Of a stretch of DNA of 22,281 nucleotides, positions 14,517-22,281 are shown in pieces. Origin of the DNA: Saprospiraceae bacterium. Lineage in GTDB: Bacteria; Bacteroidota; Bacteroidia; Bacteroidales; JAIPBB01. The stretch spans positions 1 through 22,281 of the forward strand of contig JAIPBB010000035.1 of the NCBI GenBank assembly GCA_021739805.1. Reading direction: 5' to 3'. Below the pieces are notes generated by a model. That model made no database searches, was not told the DNA's origin, and saw only the letters and a program-made list of their open reading frames with translations. Position numbers and translations under genes: made by a program. Positions within the stretch are counted from its first letter, which is position 1; each line of letters opens with the position of its first letter.

Positions 14517-14520
14517 AAAA

Positions 14521-14547
14521 GTAATCCATACGGACTCCCTTCGGTCG
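14521..14547. repeat. 27-bp direct repeat, copy 2
   Basis: Exact copy of 14431-14457. It is followed by 33 bp of unremarkable sequence before the next heptamer array. Confidence 0.85.
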
Positions 14548-14580
14548 TAAGTTTTTAAGCATTCATTCAATGGTCATTTA

Positions 14581-14643
14581 ATTAGAAATTAGAAATTTGG
14601 GGCATACTGAATCTTGTATCCTGTATCTTGAATCTTGAATCTT
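14581..14643. repeat. Heptamer array: 9 phased units
   Basis: Units in one register: attagaa, attagaa, atttggg, gcatact, gaatctt, gtatcct, gtatctt, gaatctt, gaatctt. As in the neighbouring arrays, two different unit types share one unbroken 7-bp register. Confidence 0.75.
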
Positions 14644-14705
14644 GTGAAGCGAAGCAAATCCGTCTGGACGAAATGAAGATTATTCATAGGGAAACCTGTA
14701 ACTTT

Positions 14706-14826
14706 AAACCCCTGCACTGAGCGAAGCCGAAGTGTGAAACTTGAAACCCCTGCACTGAGCGAAGCCGAAGTGTGAAACCTGAAACCCTTGCACTGAGCGA
14801 AGTCGAAGTGTGAAACCTGAAACCTA
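14706..14826. repeat. 38-bp tandem repeat, three units plus a partial unit reaching the rnc stop
   Basis: Units are 14706-14743, 14744-14781 and 14782-14819, then aaaccta (14820-14826). The core is cactgagcgaagccgaagtg. Units 1 and 2 differ at one base; unit 3 has two further changes. The last partial unit supplies the TAG stop of rnc (14826-14824, - strand), so the array ends exactly on the coding sequence. Confidence 0.9.
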
Positions 14827-15549
14827 ATTTACAATTTCAGCTTTAATACAAGCTTTCTCCGCTGCATTTTGTTCTGCAGCTTTAATTGAAAAATCCTGTC
14901 CCATACCGTAAGAAACTTCATCAATAAAAACTTCCACCAAATATTGTTTATAGTTTCCTTCTCCTATTTCTTCAACAACTTTAAATTCAAGGTTCATTTT
15001 TTCTTTTTGAACCCATTCGATAAGTTTGCTTTTAAAATTCTTATCTGTTGATTCAATTTCTTCAATATCCAAATGTATCTTGATTATTTTTTCAATAATA
15101 ATTTTCCTGGTAAATTCATAACCTTTGTCAAGATAAATTGCACCAATTAATGCTTCGAAAGCATCTCCAAAAATTGATTTAGGAATATTGTTTGAATCCT
15201 GGGTTGAATTAACAAATTTATCGACACCAAGTTTTATTGCAAGCTTATTAAATTGACTTCGGCTAACGAGTTTTGATCTCATCTCAGTAAGAAATCCTTC
15301 ATCTTTATAAGGAAATTTTTTAAAGAGATAGTCAGCAACAACAGCACTTAATATTGCATCACCAAGATACTCAAGTCGTTCGTTACTGTCTTTTACTCCA
15401 TCTTTAAGTTCTGTAGCAACAGATTTATGACGAAAAGCAAGCCTGTATAAAAAAATATTTCCGGGATAAAAACCGAAAATATTCTTTATAGATTCAAATA
15501 AATCTTTTTCACTTGAAAAATGTGCCTTGACGGGATTAAAAACTTTCAA
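14824..15549 (-). CDS. rnc: Ribonuclease III
   Basis: This 241-aa endonuclease cuts double-stranded RNA in rRNA precursors and mRNAs. The RNase III domain (about 15-150) has the signature ERLEYLGDA (57-65, with E60 and D64) and the second metal-binding set FGDAFEALIGAIYLD (127-141, with D129 and E132). The C-terminal dsRNA-binding domain (about 170-238) has FKSKLIEWVQKE and GQDFSIKAAEQNAAEKA. All catalytic residues are present. It starts 9 bp after the fabF stop, so acpP-fabF-rnc form one operon, a conserved order. The C-terminus is normal, although the stop codon lies in a tandem repeat. Confidence 0.96.
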   Translation of the reverse strand: MKVFNPVKAHFSSEKDLFESIKNIFGFYPGNIFLYRLAFRHKSVATELKDGVKDSNERLEYLGDAILSAVVADYLFKKFPYKDEGFLTEMRSKLVSRSQFNKLAIKLGVDKFVNSTQDSNNIPKSIFGDAFEALIGAIYLDKGYEFTRKIIIEKIIKIHLDIEEIESTDKNFKSKLIEWVQKEKMNLEFKVVEEIGEGNYKQYLVEVFIDEVSYGMGQDFSIKAAEQNAAEKACIKAEIVN

Positions 15550-15558
15550 GGTGAATTG

Positions 15559-16809
15559 CTATTCGTTAAATTTCTTAAATATTAATGATGCATTATGACC
15601 GCCAAAACCAAAAGTATTACTTAATCCATAAGTAATATCTCGCTTTTCAGCCTTATCAATAATTAAATTTATTTCTTCGATCTCAGGGTCTTTAGTGAAA
15701 TAGTTGATTGTTGGAGGAATAATACCTGTTTTAACAGCCATAATTGTAGCAAAAGCTTCTATAGCTCCTGCGGCTCCAAGCAAATGCCCTGTCATTGACT
15801 TAGTAGAATTAATACTGATGTTTTTAGCATGCTCTCCAAAAAGTGAAACTATAGCTCTAGGTTCAGCTATGTCACCTACCGGAGTTGATGTTCCGTGAGT
15901 ATTAATATGGTCAATATCTTCAATATTTATTTCTGCATCTTCAATTGCATACTTCATACAATTTTTTGCACCTAATCCTTCGGGATGCGGTGCAGTCATA
16001 TGATGTGCATCAGCAGATAATCCTGCTCCAACAACTTCTGCATATATTTTTGCACCACGAGCTTTTGCATGCTCATATTCTTCCAGCATCAAAGCCACAC
16101 CACCTTCACCAAGTACAAAACCATCTCTATCTTTATCAAAAGGTCTTGAACCAGTTTTCGGGTCATCGTTTCGTGTTGAAATTGCATGCATTGCATTAAA
16201 TCCACCAATCCCAGCTTGATTAATTGCAGCTTCAGAACCACCAGTAATAAACAAATCAGCTTTGCCTAATCTTATATAATTAAAGGCATCAGCAATAGCA
16301 TTTGCAGATGAAGCACAAGCGGAAACAGTTGTGAAGTTTGGACCTCTGAACCCAAATTTTATGGATATGTGACCGGAAGCGATATCAGCAATCATCTTTG
16401 GGATGAAAAAGGGATTGAAACGTGGCGTTCCATCACCTCTACCAAAATCAATAACTTCCTTAACAAAGGTATCTAAACCACCAATTCCGGATGCCCAAAT
16501 AACACCAGCTCTGTCTAAATTAATCTTTTCTAAATCGATACCAGAATCAGTTACAGATTCCTGTGCTGCAACTAGTGCATATTGTGCATAGGCATCGTAT
16601 TTCCTAGCTTCCTTTCTGTCGAAATGCTCGTTAGGATCAAAGTTTTTTAACTCACAAGCAAACTGAGTTTTAAACTTGCTGGCATCAAATCGCGTAATAG
16701 GACCAGCACTACTTACTCCATTTATCATGTTCTCCCAAGTTTCCCCGGCAGTTGCACCTAATGGAGTAAGTGCACCGATTCCCGTTACAACTACTCTTTT
16801 TAACTCCAT
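15559..16809 (-). CDS. fabF: 3-oxoacyl-[acyl-carrier-protein] synthase II
   Basis: This 416-aa condensing enzyme elongates acyl-ACP with malonyl-ACP in type II fatty acid synthesis. The thiolase-fold catalytic residues are all present: C165 in TVSACASSANAIADAF, H305 in NTHGTSTPVGD, K337 and H342 in NSTKSMTGHLLGAAGAIEA. The start VVVTGIGALTPLG and the end NTFGFGGHNASLIF are standard for FabF. The gap to acpP is 15 bp and to rnc 9 bp. Start ATG at 16809 gives the usual MELKRVVVTG. Confidence 0.97.
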   Translation of the reverse strand: MELKRVVVTGIGALTPLGATAGETWENMINGVSSAGPITRFDASKFKTQFACELKNFDPNEHFDRKEARKYDAYAQYALVAAQESVTDSGIDLEKINLDRAGVIWASGIGGLDTFVKEVIDFGRGDGTPRFNPFFIPKMIADIASGHISIKFGFRGPNFTTVSACASSANAIADAFNYIRLGKADLFITGGSEAAINQAGIGGFNAMHAISTRNDDPKTGSRPFDKDRDGFVLGEGGVALMLEEYEHAKARGAKIYAEVVGAGLSADAHHMTAPHPEGLGAKNCMKYAIEDAEINIEDIDHINTHGTSTPVGDIAEPRAIVSLFGEHAKNISINSTKSMTGHLLGAAGAIEAFATIMAVKTGIIPPTINYFTKDPEIEEINLIIDKAEKRDITYGLSNTFGFGGHNASLIFKKFNE

Positions 16810-16824
16810 TAAAAAATGTGTTAA

Positions 16825-17061
16825 TTATTTTGTATTGTTTTCAATATAAGATATTGCATCACCCACTGTACCAATATTTTCAGCCTGGTCATCCGGGATA
16901 GCAATGTTGAATTCCTTTTCGAATTCCATTATCAATTCAACTGTGTCAAGTGAATCAGCACCTAAATCATTGGTGAAGCTCGCTTCAGTTGTTACTTCAT
17001 TTTCATCAACGCCAAGCTTATCAACAATGATAGCTTTAACTCTAGTAGAAATATCTGACAT
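16825..17061 (-). CDS. acpP: Acyl carrier protein
   Basis: This 78-aa acidic protein carries growing acyl chains on a 4'-phosphopantetheine attached to S37 in the motif [15 protein letters not shown]. It has the usual four-helix pattern, with [19 protein letters not shown] at the end. I chose ATG 17061 (MSDISTR); an in-frame TTG at 17070 would add three residues but is less likely. It is first in the acpP-fabF-rnc operon, divergent from purN, with a promoter-like sequence 30-60 nt upstream. Confidence 0.96.
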   Translation of the reverse strand: MSDISTRVKAIIVDKLGVDENEVTTEASFTNDLGADSLDTVELIMEFEKEFNIAIPDDQAENIGTVGDAISYIENNTK

Positions 17062-17090
17062 ATTTTTCAAAATTTTGGTTAAACAGGGTG

Positions 17091-17122
17091 CAAAGAAATA
17101 AATTTATTGAAATAAAACCAAA
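17091..17122 (-). promoter_or_regulatory. Probable promoter of the acpP-fabF-rnc operon
   Basis: On the - strand TTTG (17122-17119), 20 nt, then TTTCTTTG (17098-17091), one base off TAnnTTTG. The -7 element is 29 nt upstream of the acpP ATG. No other candidate of similar quality lies in the 247-bp divergent spacer on this strand. Confidence 0.4.
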
Positions 17123-17277
17123 GCTTTTTGAATTTCTTTTTAATTCTTTTCCTGCAAGCCCTTATTTTACAATAGTTTCTTGTTAATTTATAATTCCAGA
17201 TTTAAATCTGAAAATTTTTATAAAGTTAAGAAAATCTTTGAACAATAAAATATTTTTTTCAAGATTATTTAAAATAG

Positions 17278-17285
17278 TACTTTTG
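17278..17285 (+). promoter_or_regulatory. Possible -7 element of purN
   Basis: TACTTTTG fits TAnnTTTG and lies 23 nt before the purN ATG. The region at -33 is a T-run rather than TTTG. No purine riboswitch is visible. Confidence 0.3.
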
Positions 17286-17308
17286 AAAACGATAAAAAAA
17301 ATTGTAAT

Positions 17309-17878
17309 ATGAAGAGAATAGCGATTTTAGCTTCGGGAAATGGTACAAATGCAGAAAATATTATTAAATATTTTTCTTCGAGCAGTGAGGTTGAGATTTC
17401 TCTTATTCTTTCAAATAAAGCAAATGCCTTTGTTCTCGAAAGAGCTAAAAAACTTAATATTCAATCCTTTTCTTTCACTTCACAGGAATTAAAAGAAACA
17501 AGCAAAGTTTTGGATATTCTCTTAAATAATAAAATTGATTTAATAGTTTTAGCCGGCTTTTTATTAATGATTCCTAAAAACCTGATAAAGTGTTTCCCTG
17601 GCAAAATCATTAATATTCATCCGGCTTTGCTTCCAAAACATGGTGGCAAAGGAATGTATGGAGATAAAGTTCACCAAGCAGTGATTGAAGCAAAAGATAA
17701 AGAATCAGGTATTACAATTCATTATGTAAATGAAAAATATGATGAAGGACAAATAATTTTCCAGGCAAAATGCAATATTGAAGAAAATGAAAATCCTGAA
17801 AGCCTGGCTCAAAAAATCCATAAACTTGAATATAAGTTTTTTCCAAAAGTGATTGAGGAAATTGTAAGCCGGGTTTAA
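17309..17878 (+). CDS. purN: Phosphoribosylglycinamide formyltransferase
   Basis: This 189-aa enzyme transfers a formyl group from 10-formyl-tetrahydrofolate to GAR, the third step of purine synthesis. The start RIAILASGNGTNAENII is the phosphate-binding loop. The catalytic residues are N102 and H104 in INIHPALLPKHGGKGMYG and D145 in KYDEGQIIF. The length and the end are normal for Bacteroidota. It is divergent from acpP, and the next + strand gene starts about 180 bp later. Confidence 0.96.
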   Translation: MKRIAILASGNGTNAENIIKYFSSSSEVEISLILSNKANAFVLERAKKLNIQSFSFTSQELKETSKVLDILLNNKIDLIVLAGFLLMIPKNLIKCFPGKIINIHPALLPKHGGKGMYGDKVHQAVIEAKDKESGITIHYVNEKYDEGQIIFQAKCNIEENENPESLAQKIHKLEYKFFPKVIEEIVSRV

Positions 17879-18054
17879 TGGATTATTATTTTATATTTGG
17901 TTTTGAAATAAATTCATATGTGATACACTTATCATCTCAAAAATAGACTAAATAAGAGTACCTTATGGTAAATATATAGGAAAAATAAACTTACTAGTGG
18001 TTTTACACATTCATGGGTTGCAATTTTAGAAAACTCTCTGCAAATGATAATTTT

Positions 18055-18711
18055 ATGAATAAAATAATTGGATTAACTTTAGGTTTTGTATTATTGATTA
18101 GTTGCTCAACAATTAATAATCCAACTGTATTAAATACAAAGGAATATTATTTTCCGTACAAAGATTTCACAACACCACAGACTTATTGTTATGTTAACAC
18201 TATTGACTCAACAGATAAATCATTTTGGATAATGCGGACTATAATTGAAGGAAAAGACACATTTTTTCTAACAAATATCCAAGATTATCAACATAGACTT
18301 ACTGAAGAATTAGTGGAAAAAATTGTAGATAAAGGCTCAAGAATGTTTAAATATACTTTGTATAAATATGACAGCAACAATGCACAGATTTCTTCACCTT
18401 GTCAAGTTATTGATTCTGTGATTTTCAATTGGAATCAAAATATTGGTGAATCTATAACCTGGAAAGTTTATTTCCCTGAATTTGCAAGCAAGAAAACTAT
18501 AGAATTTACTAAAAATAGAACTTTGATAAGCATCGATTCTTTGAATTCAGTTGTAACTTTTAAGGACAATAACAGCATGATTATGAAAGGCTCTTTTCGT
18601 AGTAACGATTATGAAATTGAAAATTATTACAAAAAAGGGACTGGTTTGATTAATTACAAAATTTTAGAACAAGGAAGACTATTTAAGGATTACAAACTGA
18701 TTAATAAATAA
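18055..18711 (+). CDS. Predicted lipoprotein of unknown function
   Basis: This 218-aa protein reads from ATG 18055: MNKIIGLTLGFVLLISC is a lipoprotein signal with the lipidated cysteine at residue 17, then STINNP. An in-frame ATG at 18013 would add 14 residues in front of the signal and is unlikely. The mature part has alternating polar and hydrophobic strands (FWIMRTIIEGKDTFFLT, SMIMKGSFRSNDYEIENYYKKGTGLINYK), which suggests a beta-sandwich or barrel-like lipoprotein; YYKKGTGLI resembles ends of other Bacteroidota surface lipoproteins. I do not recognise a family. It is convergent with ftsZ, which has a terminator in the gap. Confidence 0.75.
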   Translation: MNKIIGLTLGFVLLISCSTINNPTVLNTKEYYFPYKDFTTPQTYCYVNTIDSTDKSFWIMRTIIEGKDTFFLTNIQDYQHRLTEELVEKIVDKGSRMFKYTLYKYDSNNAQISSPCQVIDSVIFNWNQNIGESITWKVYFPEFASKKTIEFTKNRTLISIDSLNSVVTFKDNNSMIMKGSFRSNDYEIENYYKKGTGLINYKILEQGRLFKDYKLINK

Positions 18712-18798
18712 AAACTGCAACAAACCCCACTGTCGAATCCCATTGTCTAGTTTAAAATTCCATCAAACAACACATCATTTCATTAAATTCAAACCCAC

Positions 18799-18836
18799 AA
18801 AAAAAATCCCCCCCAAAAAAACTTAGAGAGGGATTT
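18799..18836 (-). terminator. ftsZ terminator
   Basis: aaatccc (18804-18810) pairs with gggattt (18830-18836). On the - strand the stem leads straight into eight Ts (complement of the A-run 18799-18806). It lies 32 bp after the ftsZ stop at 18868, before the convergent lipoprotein gene. Confidence 0.6.
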
Positions 18837-18867
18837 ACATGAAAACAAACCGTATATGAAAACAATA

Positions 18868-20424
18868 TTAATCTACATTGTCGTGCAAAAATGAATTATT
18901 TGCTCTAATTTCTACCTTATCGTCATCTTCAGATAAAGTATATCGTGATATTTCTGTTTCCGAGGATAGTGGCACATCGCTTAACTCAATGTTTCTTCTA
19001 ACATAAGCGGGTTGATTTTCAAGCTCTGTTAATCCACCGGGAGATTTTATTTTAATACTAATTTCTCTTAATTTTCTTATTCGTTCCTGAGCCATTCGTC
19101 CAATTTCATCATCATCTTGTGGCACAGATTTTCTTATTGGTTCAAATTGAATAGAACCTCGTGGGATTGGTTCTTCTTCTCTTCTATCATCAAGCCTGGT
19201 GATTAATACCGGTTCGTTTGGTGCAGTTGCTTCCTGATTTGAAACTTCACTTACAACGGAATCCAGTTCAAATGTAAAAGTTGTTGGAAATTCAACGGTT
19301 TCCTGCTTGCTTTCTTTAGGAGCAGGTTTAATTGTTATTTCATTAGCTTTCTCAGTCTCAGCAAAACTTATTTCTTTTTCAGCTTTAATTTCCTTACCAA
19401 CTTCGTCTAAATTATAAATTGTTTTTTCGGGTTTTTTAAAGCTGCCATTAAAACTTGAATCGCTACTGGTTTTAAATCCTGTGGCTATAAGAGTAATACT
19501 TATATTGTCGCCTAATGATTCATTATAACCATTTCCCCAAATAATTTCGGCGGTTGAACCGGCTTCAAATTGTATGAAATCAGTAATTTCAGTTACTTCA
19601 TCCATCTGAATTTCTTCTTCACCTGATGATATATATAGTAAAATATCACTAGCTCCTTTAATGCTATTATCATTTAAGAGTGGTGAGGCAAGAGCCATTT
19701 CAATTGCTTTTGTTGCTCTTTCCGGACCTGAAGCCATACCTGAACCCATAATGGCAGCTCCACTGTCTTTCATCACAGTACTAACATCATTGAAATCAAC
19801 ATTGATATTACCTGCAACTGTAATTATCTCAGCTATTCCCTTTGCTCCTATAGTTAAAACATCGTCAGCTTTATGAAATGCTTCAGAAAGTTTTAGGTTT
19901 CCATAGAGTTCTCTTAGCTTATCATTACTAATTAAAAGCAATGTGTCAACGTTTTTTCTTAATTCTTCAATTCCTTCGTCTGCCTGTAATCTTCGTTTTC
20001 TACCTTCAAAAGAAAAGGGAACAGTAACTATTGCAACTGTGAGGATTCCCATTTCCTTTGCCATTGCGGCAATAACCGGTGCACCACCTGTTCCTGTGCC
20101 ACCGCCCATACCGGCAGTTATAAACACCATTTTGGTATTTTTTTCAAGAAATTCTTTTAATTCATCAATGCTCTCTATTGCTGCATTTTTACCAACTTCA
20201 GGTTTAGAACCTGCGCCTAATCCATCAGTTAGGTTATTTCCAATCTGAACTTTATTAGGAACCGGACTTAGATCCAAAGCTTGAGCATCGGTGTTGACAA
20301 CAATAAAATCAACTCCTTGAATGCCCTGATTATACATGTGATTTACTGCATTGCTTCCGCCTCCGCCAACTCCAATAACCTTTATTATAGAAGAGAGTTC
20401 TTTTGGTGCATCAAATTTTATCAT
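18868..20424 (-). CDS. ftsZ: Cell division protein FtsZ
   Basis: This 518-aa tubulin-like GTPase forms the division ring. Residues 12-320 are the tubulin fold: IGVGGGGSNAVNHM (17-30), the GTP-binding loop GGGTGTGG (107-114), SFEGRKRRLQADEG, and the T7 loop NVDFNDV (208-214, with D210 and D213 for GTP hydrolysis). A long acidic, low-complexity linker (about 325-460) is followed by PAYVRRNIELSDVPLSSE and the tail NSFLHDNVD, as in other Bacteroidota. Members of this phylum often have such a long C-terminal region, so the length is normal. It is downstream of ftsA on the same strand, with a 277-bp gap holding a heptamer array. Confidence 0.97.
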   Translation of the reverse strand: MIKFDAPKELSSIIKVIGVGGGGSNAVNHMYNQGIQGVDFIVVNTDAQALDLSPVPNKVQIGNNLTDGLGAGSKPEVGKNAAIESIDELKEFLEKNTKMVFITAGMGGGTGTGGAPVIAAMAKEMGILTVAIVTVPFSFEGRKRRLQADEGIEELRKNVDTLLLISNDKLRELYGNLKLSEAFHKADDVLTIGAKGIAEIITVAGNINVDFNDVSTVMKDSGAAIMGSGMASGPERATKAIEMALASPLLNDNSIKGASDILLYISSGEEEIQMDEVTEITDFIQFEAGSTAEIIWGNGYNESLGDNISITLIATGFKTSSDSSFNGSFKKPEKTIYNLDEVGKEIKAEKEISFAETEKANEITIKPAPKESKQETVEFPTTFTFELDSVVSEVSNQEATAPNEPVLITRLDDRREEEPIPRGSIQFEPIRKSVPQDDDEIGRMAQERIRKLREISIKIKSPGGLTELENQPAYVRRNIELSDVPLSSETEISRYTLSEDDDKVEIRANNSFLHDNVD

Positions 20425-20584
20425 ATAGAATTGGGATTTAAATTTTTATAAATTTATATATTAATAATCCTCGATTATAAAGGATTTTAAGTTTTTTTCA
20501 ACATCGTATATTATGAAATTGTTAATAATTTATAATTCAAAAAAATGACTTTCCAAATGCTCGTTTTTAATTAAAATAAAATTG

Positions 20585-20682
20585 ATTTAAGAACAAGGAA
20601 CACCGATTAACGATTTAAGATGTGCTAAAAATCAAAAATCTTAAATCGTTAATCATTATTCGATATTCAATTTATTTCAATC
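20585..20682. repeat. Heptamer array: 14 phased units between ftsA and ftsZ, containing a 17-bp inverted repeat
   Basis: Units in one register: atttaag, aacaagg, aacaccg, attaacg, atttaag, atgtgct, aaaaatc, aaaaatc, ttaaatc, gttaatc, attattc, gatattc, aatttat, ttcaatc. Within it gattaacgatttaagat (20605-20621) and atcttaaatcgttaatc (20638-20654) are perfect complements around a 16-nt loop. The part aacaccgatta is shared with the array at 251-397. It begins 19 bp after the ftsA stop when read on the - strand. Confidence 0.7.
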
Positions 20683-20701
20683 TTTCTCTACTTAATTTTT
20701 G

Positions 20702-21973
20702 CTAGTTTATTCCCTCATCCCCAAACCAACTGTTAACATTGGTTTTTATCACATTAAAGAAGTTTCCTTTGGTTTTTTGAGAGTGATCCTGAACCTTGTG
20801 ATTTCTGGCTTTTTGCTTTTCAGCATTCTGAAGACCTTTTATTACAAGCCCTATACCAGTAGCATAAAGCGGACTCGTTATTTCCTCAGAAACATTACTT
20901 GCAAGATGTTCATTCGGATAACCAATTCTTGTATCCATTCCTGTTATAAATTCAGTAAGCTGGGCAATATGTTTTAGTTGAGCTCCACCACCTGTAAGTA
21001 CGATTCCGGCAATCAATTTCTTTTCAAAACCAGAATTTTTTATTTCATAATAAACATACTCAATGATTTCTTCCATTCTTGCCTGTATGATACTTGCAAG
21101 ATTTTTCAATGTGATTTCTTTTGGAGCACGTCCTCTTAGACCGGGAATTGAAACAATCTCTTCATCACGATTTTCGCTTGCTAAAGCTGAGCCAAATTTC
21201 ACTTTCAAAGCTTCTGCCTGACTTTTAATTATTGTGCACCCTTCTTTTATGTCTTCAGTAATAATATTTCCGCCTAAAGGAATTACTGCTGTATGCCTGA
21301 TTATCCCATCCTGAAAAATAGCAATATCAGTTGTTCCGCCACCAATATCAACTAATGCAATTCCGGCTTCTTTTTCTTCTTCACTCAACACAGCTTCAGC
21401 AGAAGCTAAAGGCTCAAGAATCAACTCTTCAACCTTCATTCCCGACTTAGTAACACATTTATTAATATTTTTTGCAGCAGCAATTTGCCCGACTATTATG
21501 TGGAAATTTGCTTCAAGACAAATGCCGGCCATTCCAATTGGCTCTTTGATACCTTGCTCTTTATCAACAATATATTCCTGAGGAATAACATGAATTATTT
21601 CTTCACCCGGTTCCATAACTAATTTATGCATATCATCAATTAACCTGTCAATATCATCCTGGCTAATTTCATCTTCAAGGCTGTTACGCATAATACTGCC
21701 TCTATGTTGAAGACTTTTTATATGCTGTCCGGCAATTCCAACATTTATATGGTCGATATTCACGCCTGATTTTAGCTCTGCTTCCTCAACGGCATTTTTA
21801 ATAGATTGAACTGTTTTGTCGATGTTGGCAACAACTCCTCTGGAAACACCTATTGATTCCGTTTTTCCCGAACCAAGTATTTCAATTTTTCCAAATTCAT
21901 TTTTTCGTCCAACTATAGCTGCTATTTTAGTTGTTCCTATGTCTAAACCAACAACGATTTCTGAATAGTCCAT
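20702..21973 (-). CDS. ftsA: Cell division protein FtsA
   Basis: This 423-aa actin-like ATPase anchors FtsZ to the membrane. Residues 5-20 are the phosphate-1 loop (IVVGLDIGTTKIAAIVG), LVDIGGGTTDIAIF is phosphate 2, and GIVLTGGGAQLKHI is the adenosine loop. The 1C subdomain (about 85-165) is present. After a lysine-rich linker (QKARNHKVQDHSQKTK), the C-terminus holds NFFNVIKTNVNSWF, which suits an amphipathic membrane-binding helix. The gene begins 5 bp after the ftsQ stop, the normal order ftsQ-ftsA-ftsZ. Confidence 0.96.
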   Translation of the reverse strand: MDYSEIVVGLDIGTTKIAAIVGRKNEFGKIEILGSGKTESIGVSRGVVANIDKTVQSIKNAVEEAELKSGVNIDHINVGIAGQHIKSLQHRGSIMRNSLEDEISQDDIDRLIDDMHKLVMEPGEEIIHVIPQEYIVDKEQGIKEPIGMAGICLEANFHIIVGQIAAAKNINKCVTKSGMKVEELILEPLASAEAVLSEEEKEAGIALVDIGGGTTDIAIFQDGIIRHTAVIPLGGNIITEDIKEGCTIIKSQAEALKVKFGSALASENRDEEIVSIPGLRGRAPKEITLKNLASIIQARMEEIIEYVYYEIKNSGFEKKLIAGIVLTGGGAQLKHIAQLTEFITGMDTRIGYPNEHLASNVSEEITSPLYATGIGLVIKGLQNAEKQKARNHKVQDHSQKTKGNFFNVIKTNVNSWFGDEGIN

Positions 21974-21978
21974 ATTAT

Positions 21979-22281
21979 TTATATTTTAGTGCACACTATT
22001 TGATTTCTATATTTTAAATTGATAGTTTTATAATTGTTCCATCCTGTTTTTTTCAATCCTTTGATATAAAAGAGTTTTAATTTATCCAGTTTCTCATCCA
22101 TATCGCTAATACTTCCGAAAATGATAACATGATCACCGACTTTGGGGATTAGCTCAATTTCATTTTTATTTATATAAATCTGCTCAATTTGAGCTTTGAA
22201 AAATTCATCTTTTGTTATCGCTTTGGCTAAAATAAAAATTTTATTAATAGTCGAATTATTTTTTATTGTGTCTCCGGGTTT
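21979..22281 (-). CDS. ftsQ: Cell division protein FtsQ, C-terminal part
   Basis: The gene is cut by the window edge: 100 codons are present, ending at TAA 21981-21979. The frame reads KPGDTIKNNSTINKIFILAK, ITKDEFFKAQIEQIYINKN, IELIPKVGDHVIIFGS, then LKLFYIKGLKKTGWNNYKTI, LKYRNQIVCTKI. This is the end of the FtsQ periplasmic domain as found in Bacteroidota (LFYxxGLxxxGWNxYKTINLKYxNQVVCTK). FtsQ links the divisome inner-membrane proteins. The place just before ftsA supports it. Confidence 0.92.
   Translation of the reverse strand, partial: KPGDTIKNNSTINKIFILAKAITKDEFFKAQIEQIYINKNEIELIPKVGDHVIIFGSISDMDEKLDKLKLFYIKGLKKTGWNNYKTINLKYRNQIVCTKI

Noticed and set aside
17879..18054. A possible RNA gene between purN and the lipoprotein gene.
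   Set aside because: No stable stem, T-run or tRNA-like pattern was found; it appears to be plain AT-rich spacer.

Overview
The window reads as a chromosomal segment of an AT-rich member of the Bacteroidota, probably an uncultured Bacteroidales-like lineage. The evidence is two secreted proteins with type IX secretion (Por) C-terminal domains of two different kinds, an IPExxxVDY-family gene beside rnc-fabF-acpP, a FtsZ ending in the NSFLHDNVD-type tail seen in this phylum, and promoters of the Bacteroidota form (TTTG, about 19 nt, TAnnTTTG). No rRNA, tRNA, CRISPR array or intact transposon was seen.

Layout. 1-249 is the broken 3' end of a + strand gene with a gliding-motility-type C-terminal domain. 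251-397 is an array of 7-bp units ending on the ribE stop codon. 395-1006 is riboflavin synthase (-). 1193-2722 and 2796-5387 are two large exported proteins (-), each followed by a palindrome. 5653-6084 is a decaying AAA ATPase gene (-). 6207-7415 is queA (-), divergent from a DUF1858 gene and pssA (+, 7522-8436). Then come a small lipoprotein (-), a periplasmic cyclophilin (+) and pheS (+, 9751-10773).

A compact defence block follows on the - strand: an Mrr-type restriction endonuclease (10827-11702) and an AbiE type IV toxin-antitoxin operon (11791-13379). The AbiE operon has a clear promoter lying inside a symmetric dyad, and a near-perfect 33-bp direct repeat brackets it. An IPExxxVDY-family gene, a repeat-packed spacer and the acpP-fabF-rnc lipid/RNA operon (all -) come next, then divergent purN and a lipoprotein (+). 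The window ends in the division cluster ftsQ (partial)-ftsA-ftsZ (-), with a terminator after ftsZ.

Most genes are ordinary housekeeping functions: riboflavin, queuosine, phosphatidylserine, fatty acid and purine synthesis, translation and division. Two things stand out. First, at least five intergenic stretches are built of degenerate 7-bp units that keep exact heptamer phase over 9 to 21 units although the unit sequence changes, a pattern no gene explains. Second, the 33-bp repeat lies just upstream of the promoters of both mrr and abiE, so it may be a scar of cassette insertion, a shared regulatory site, or both.
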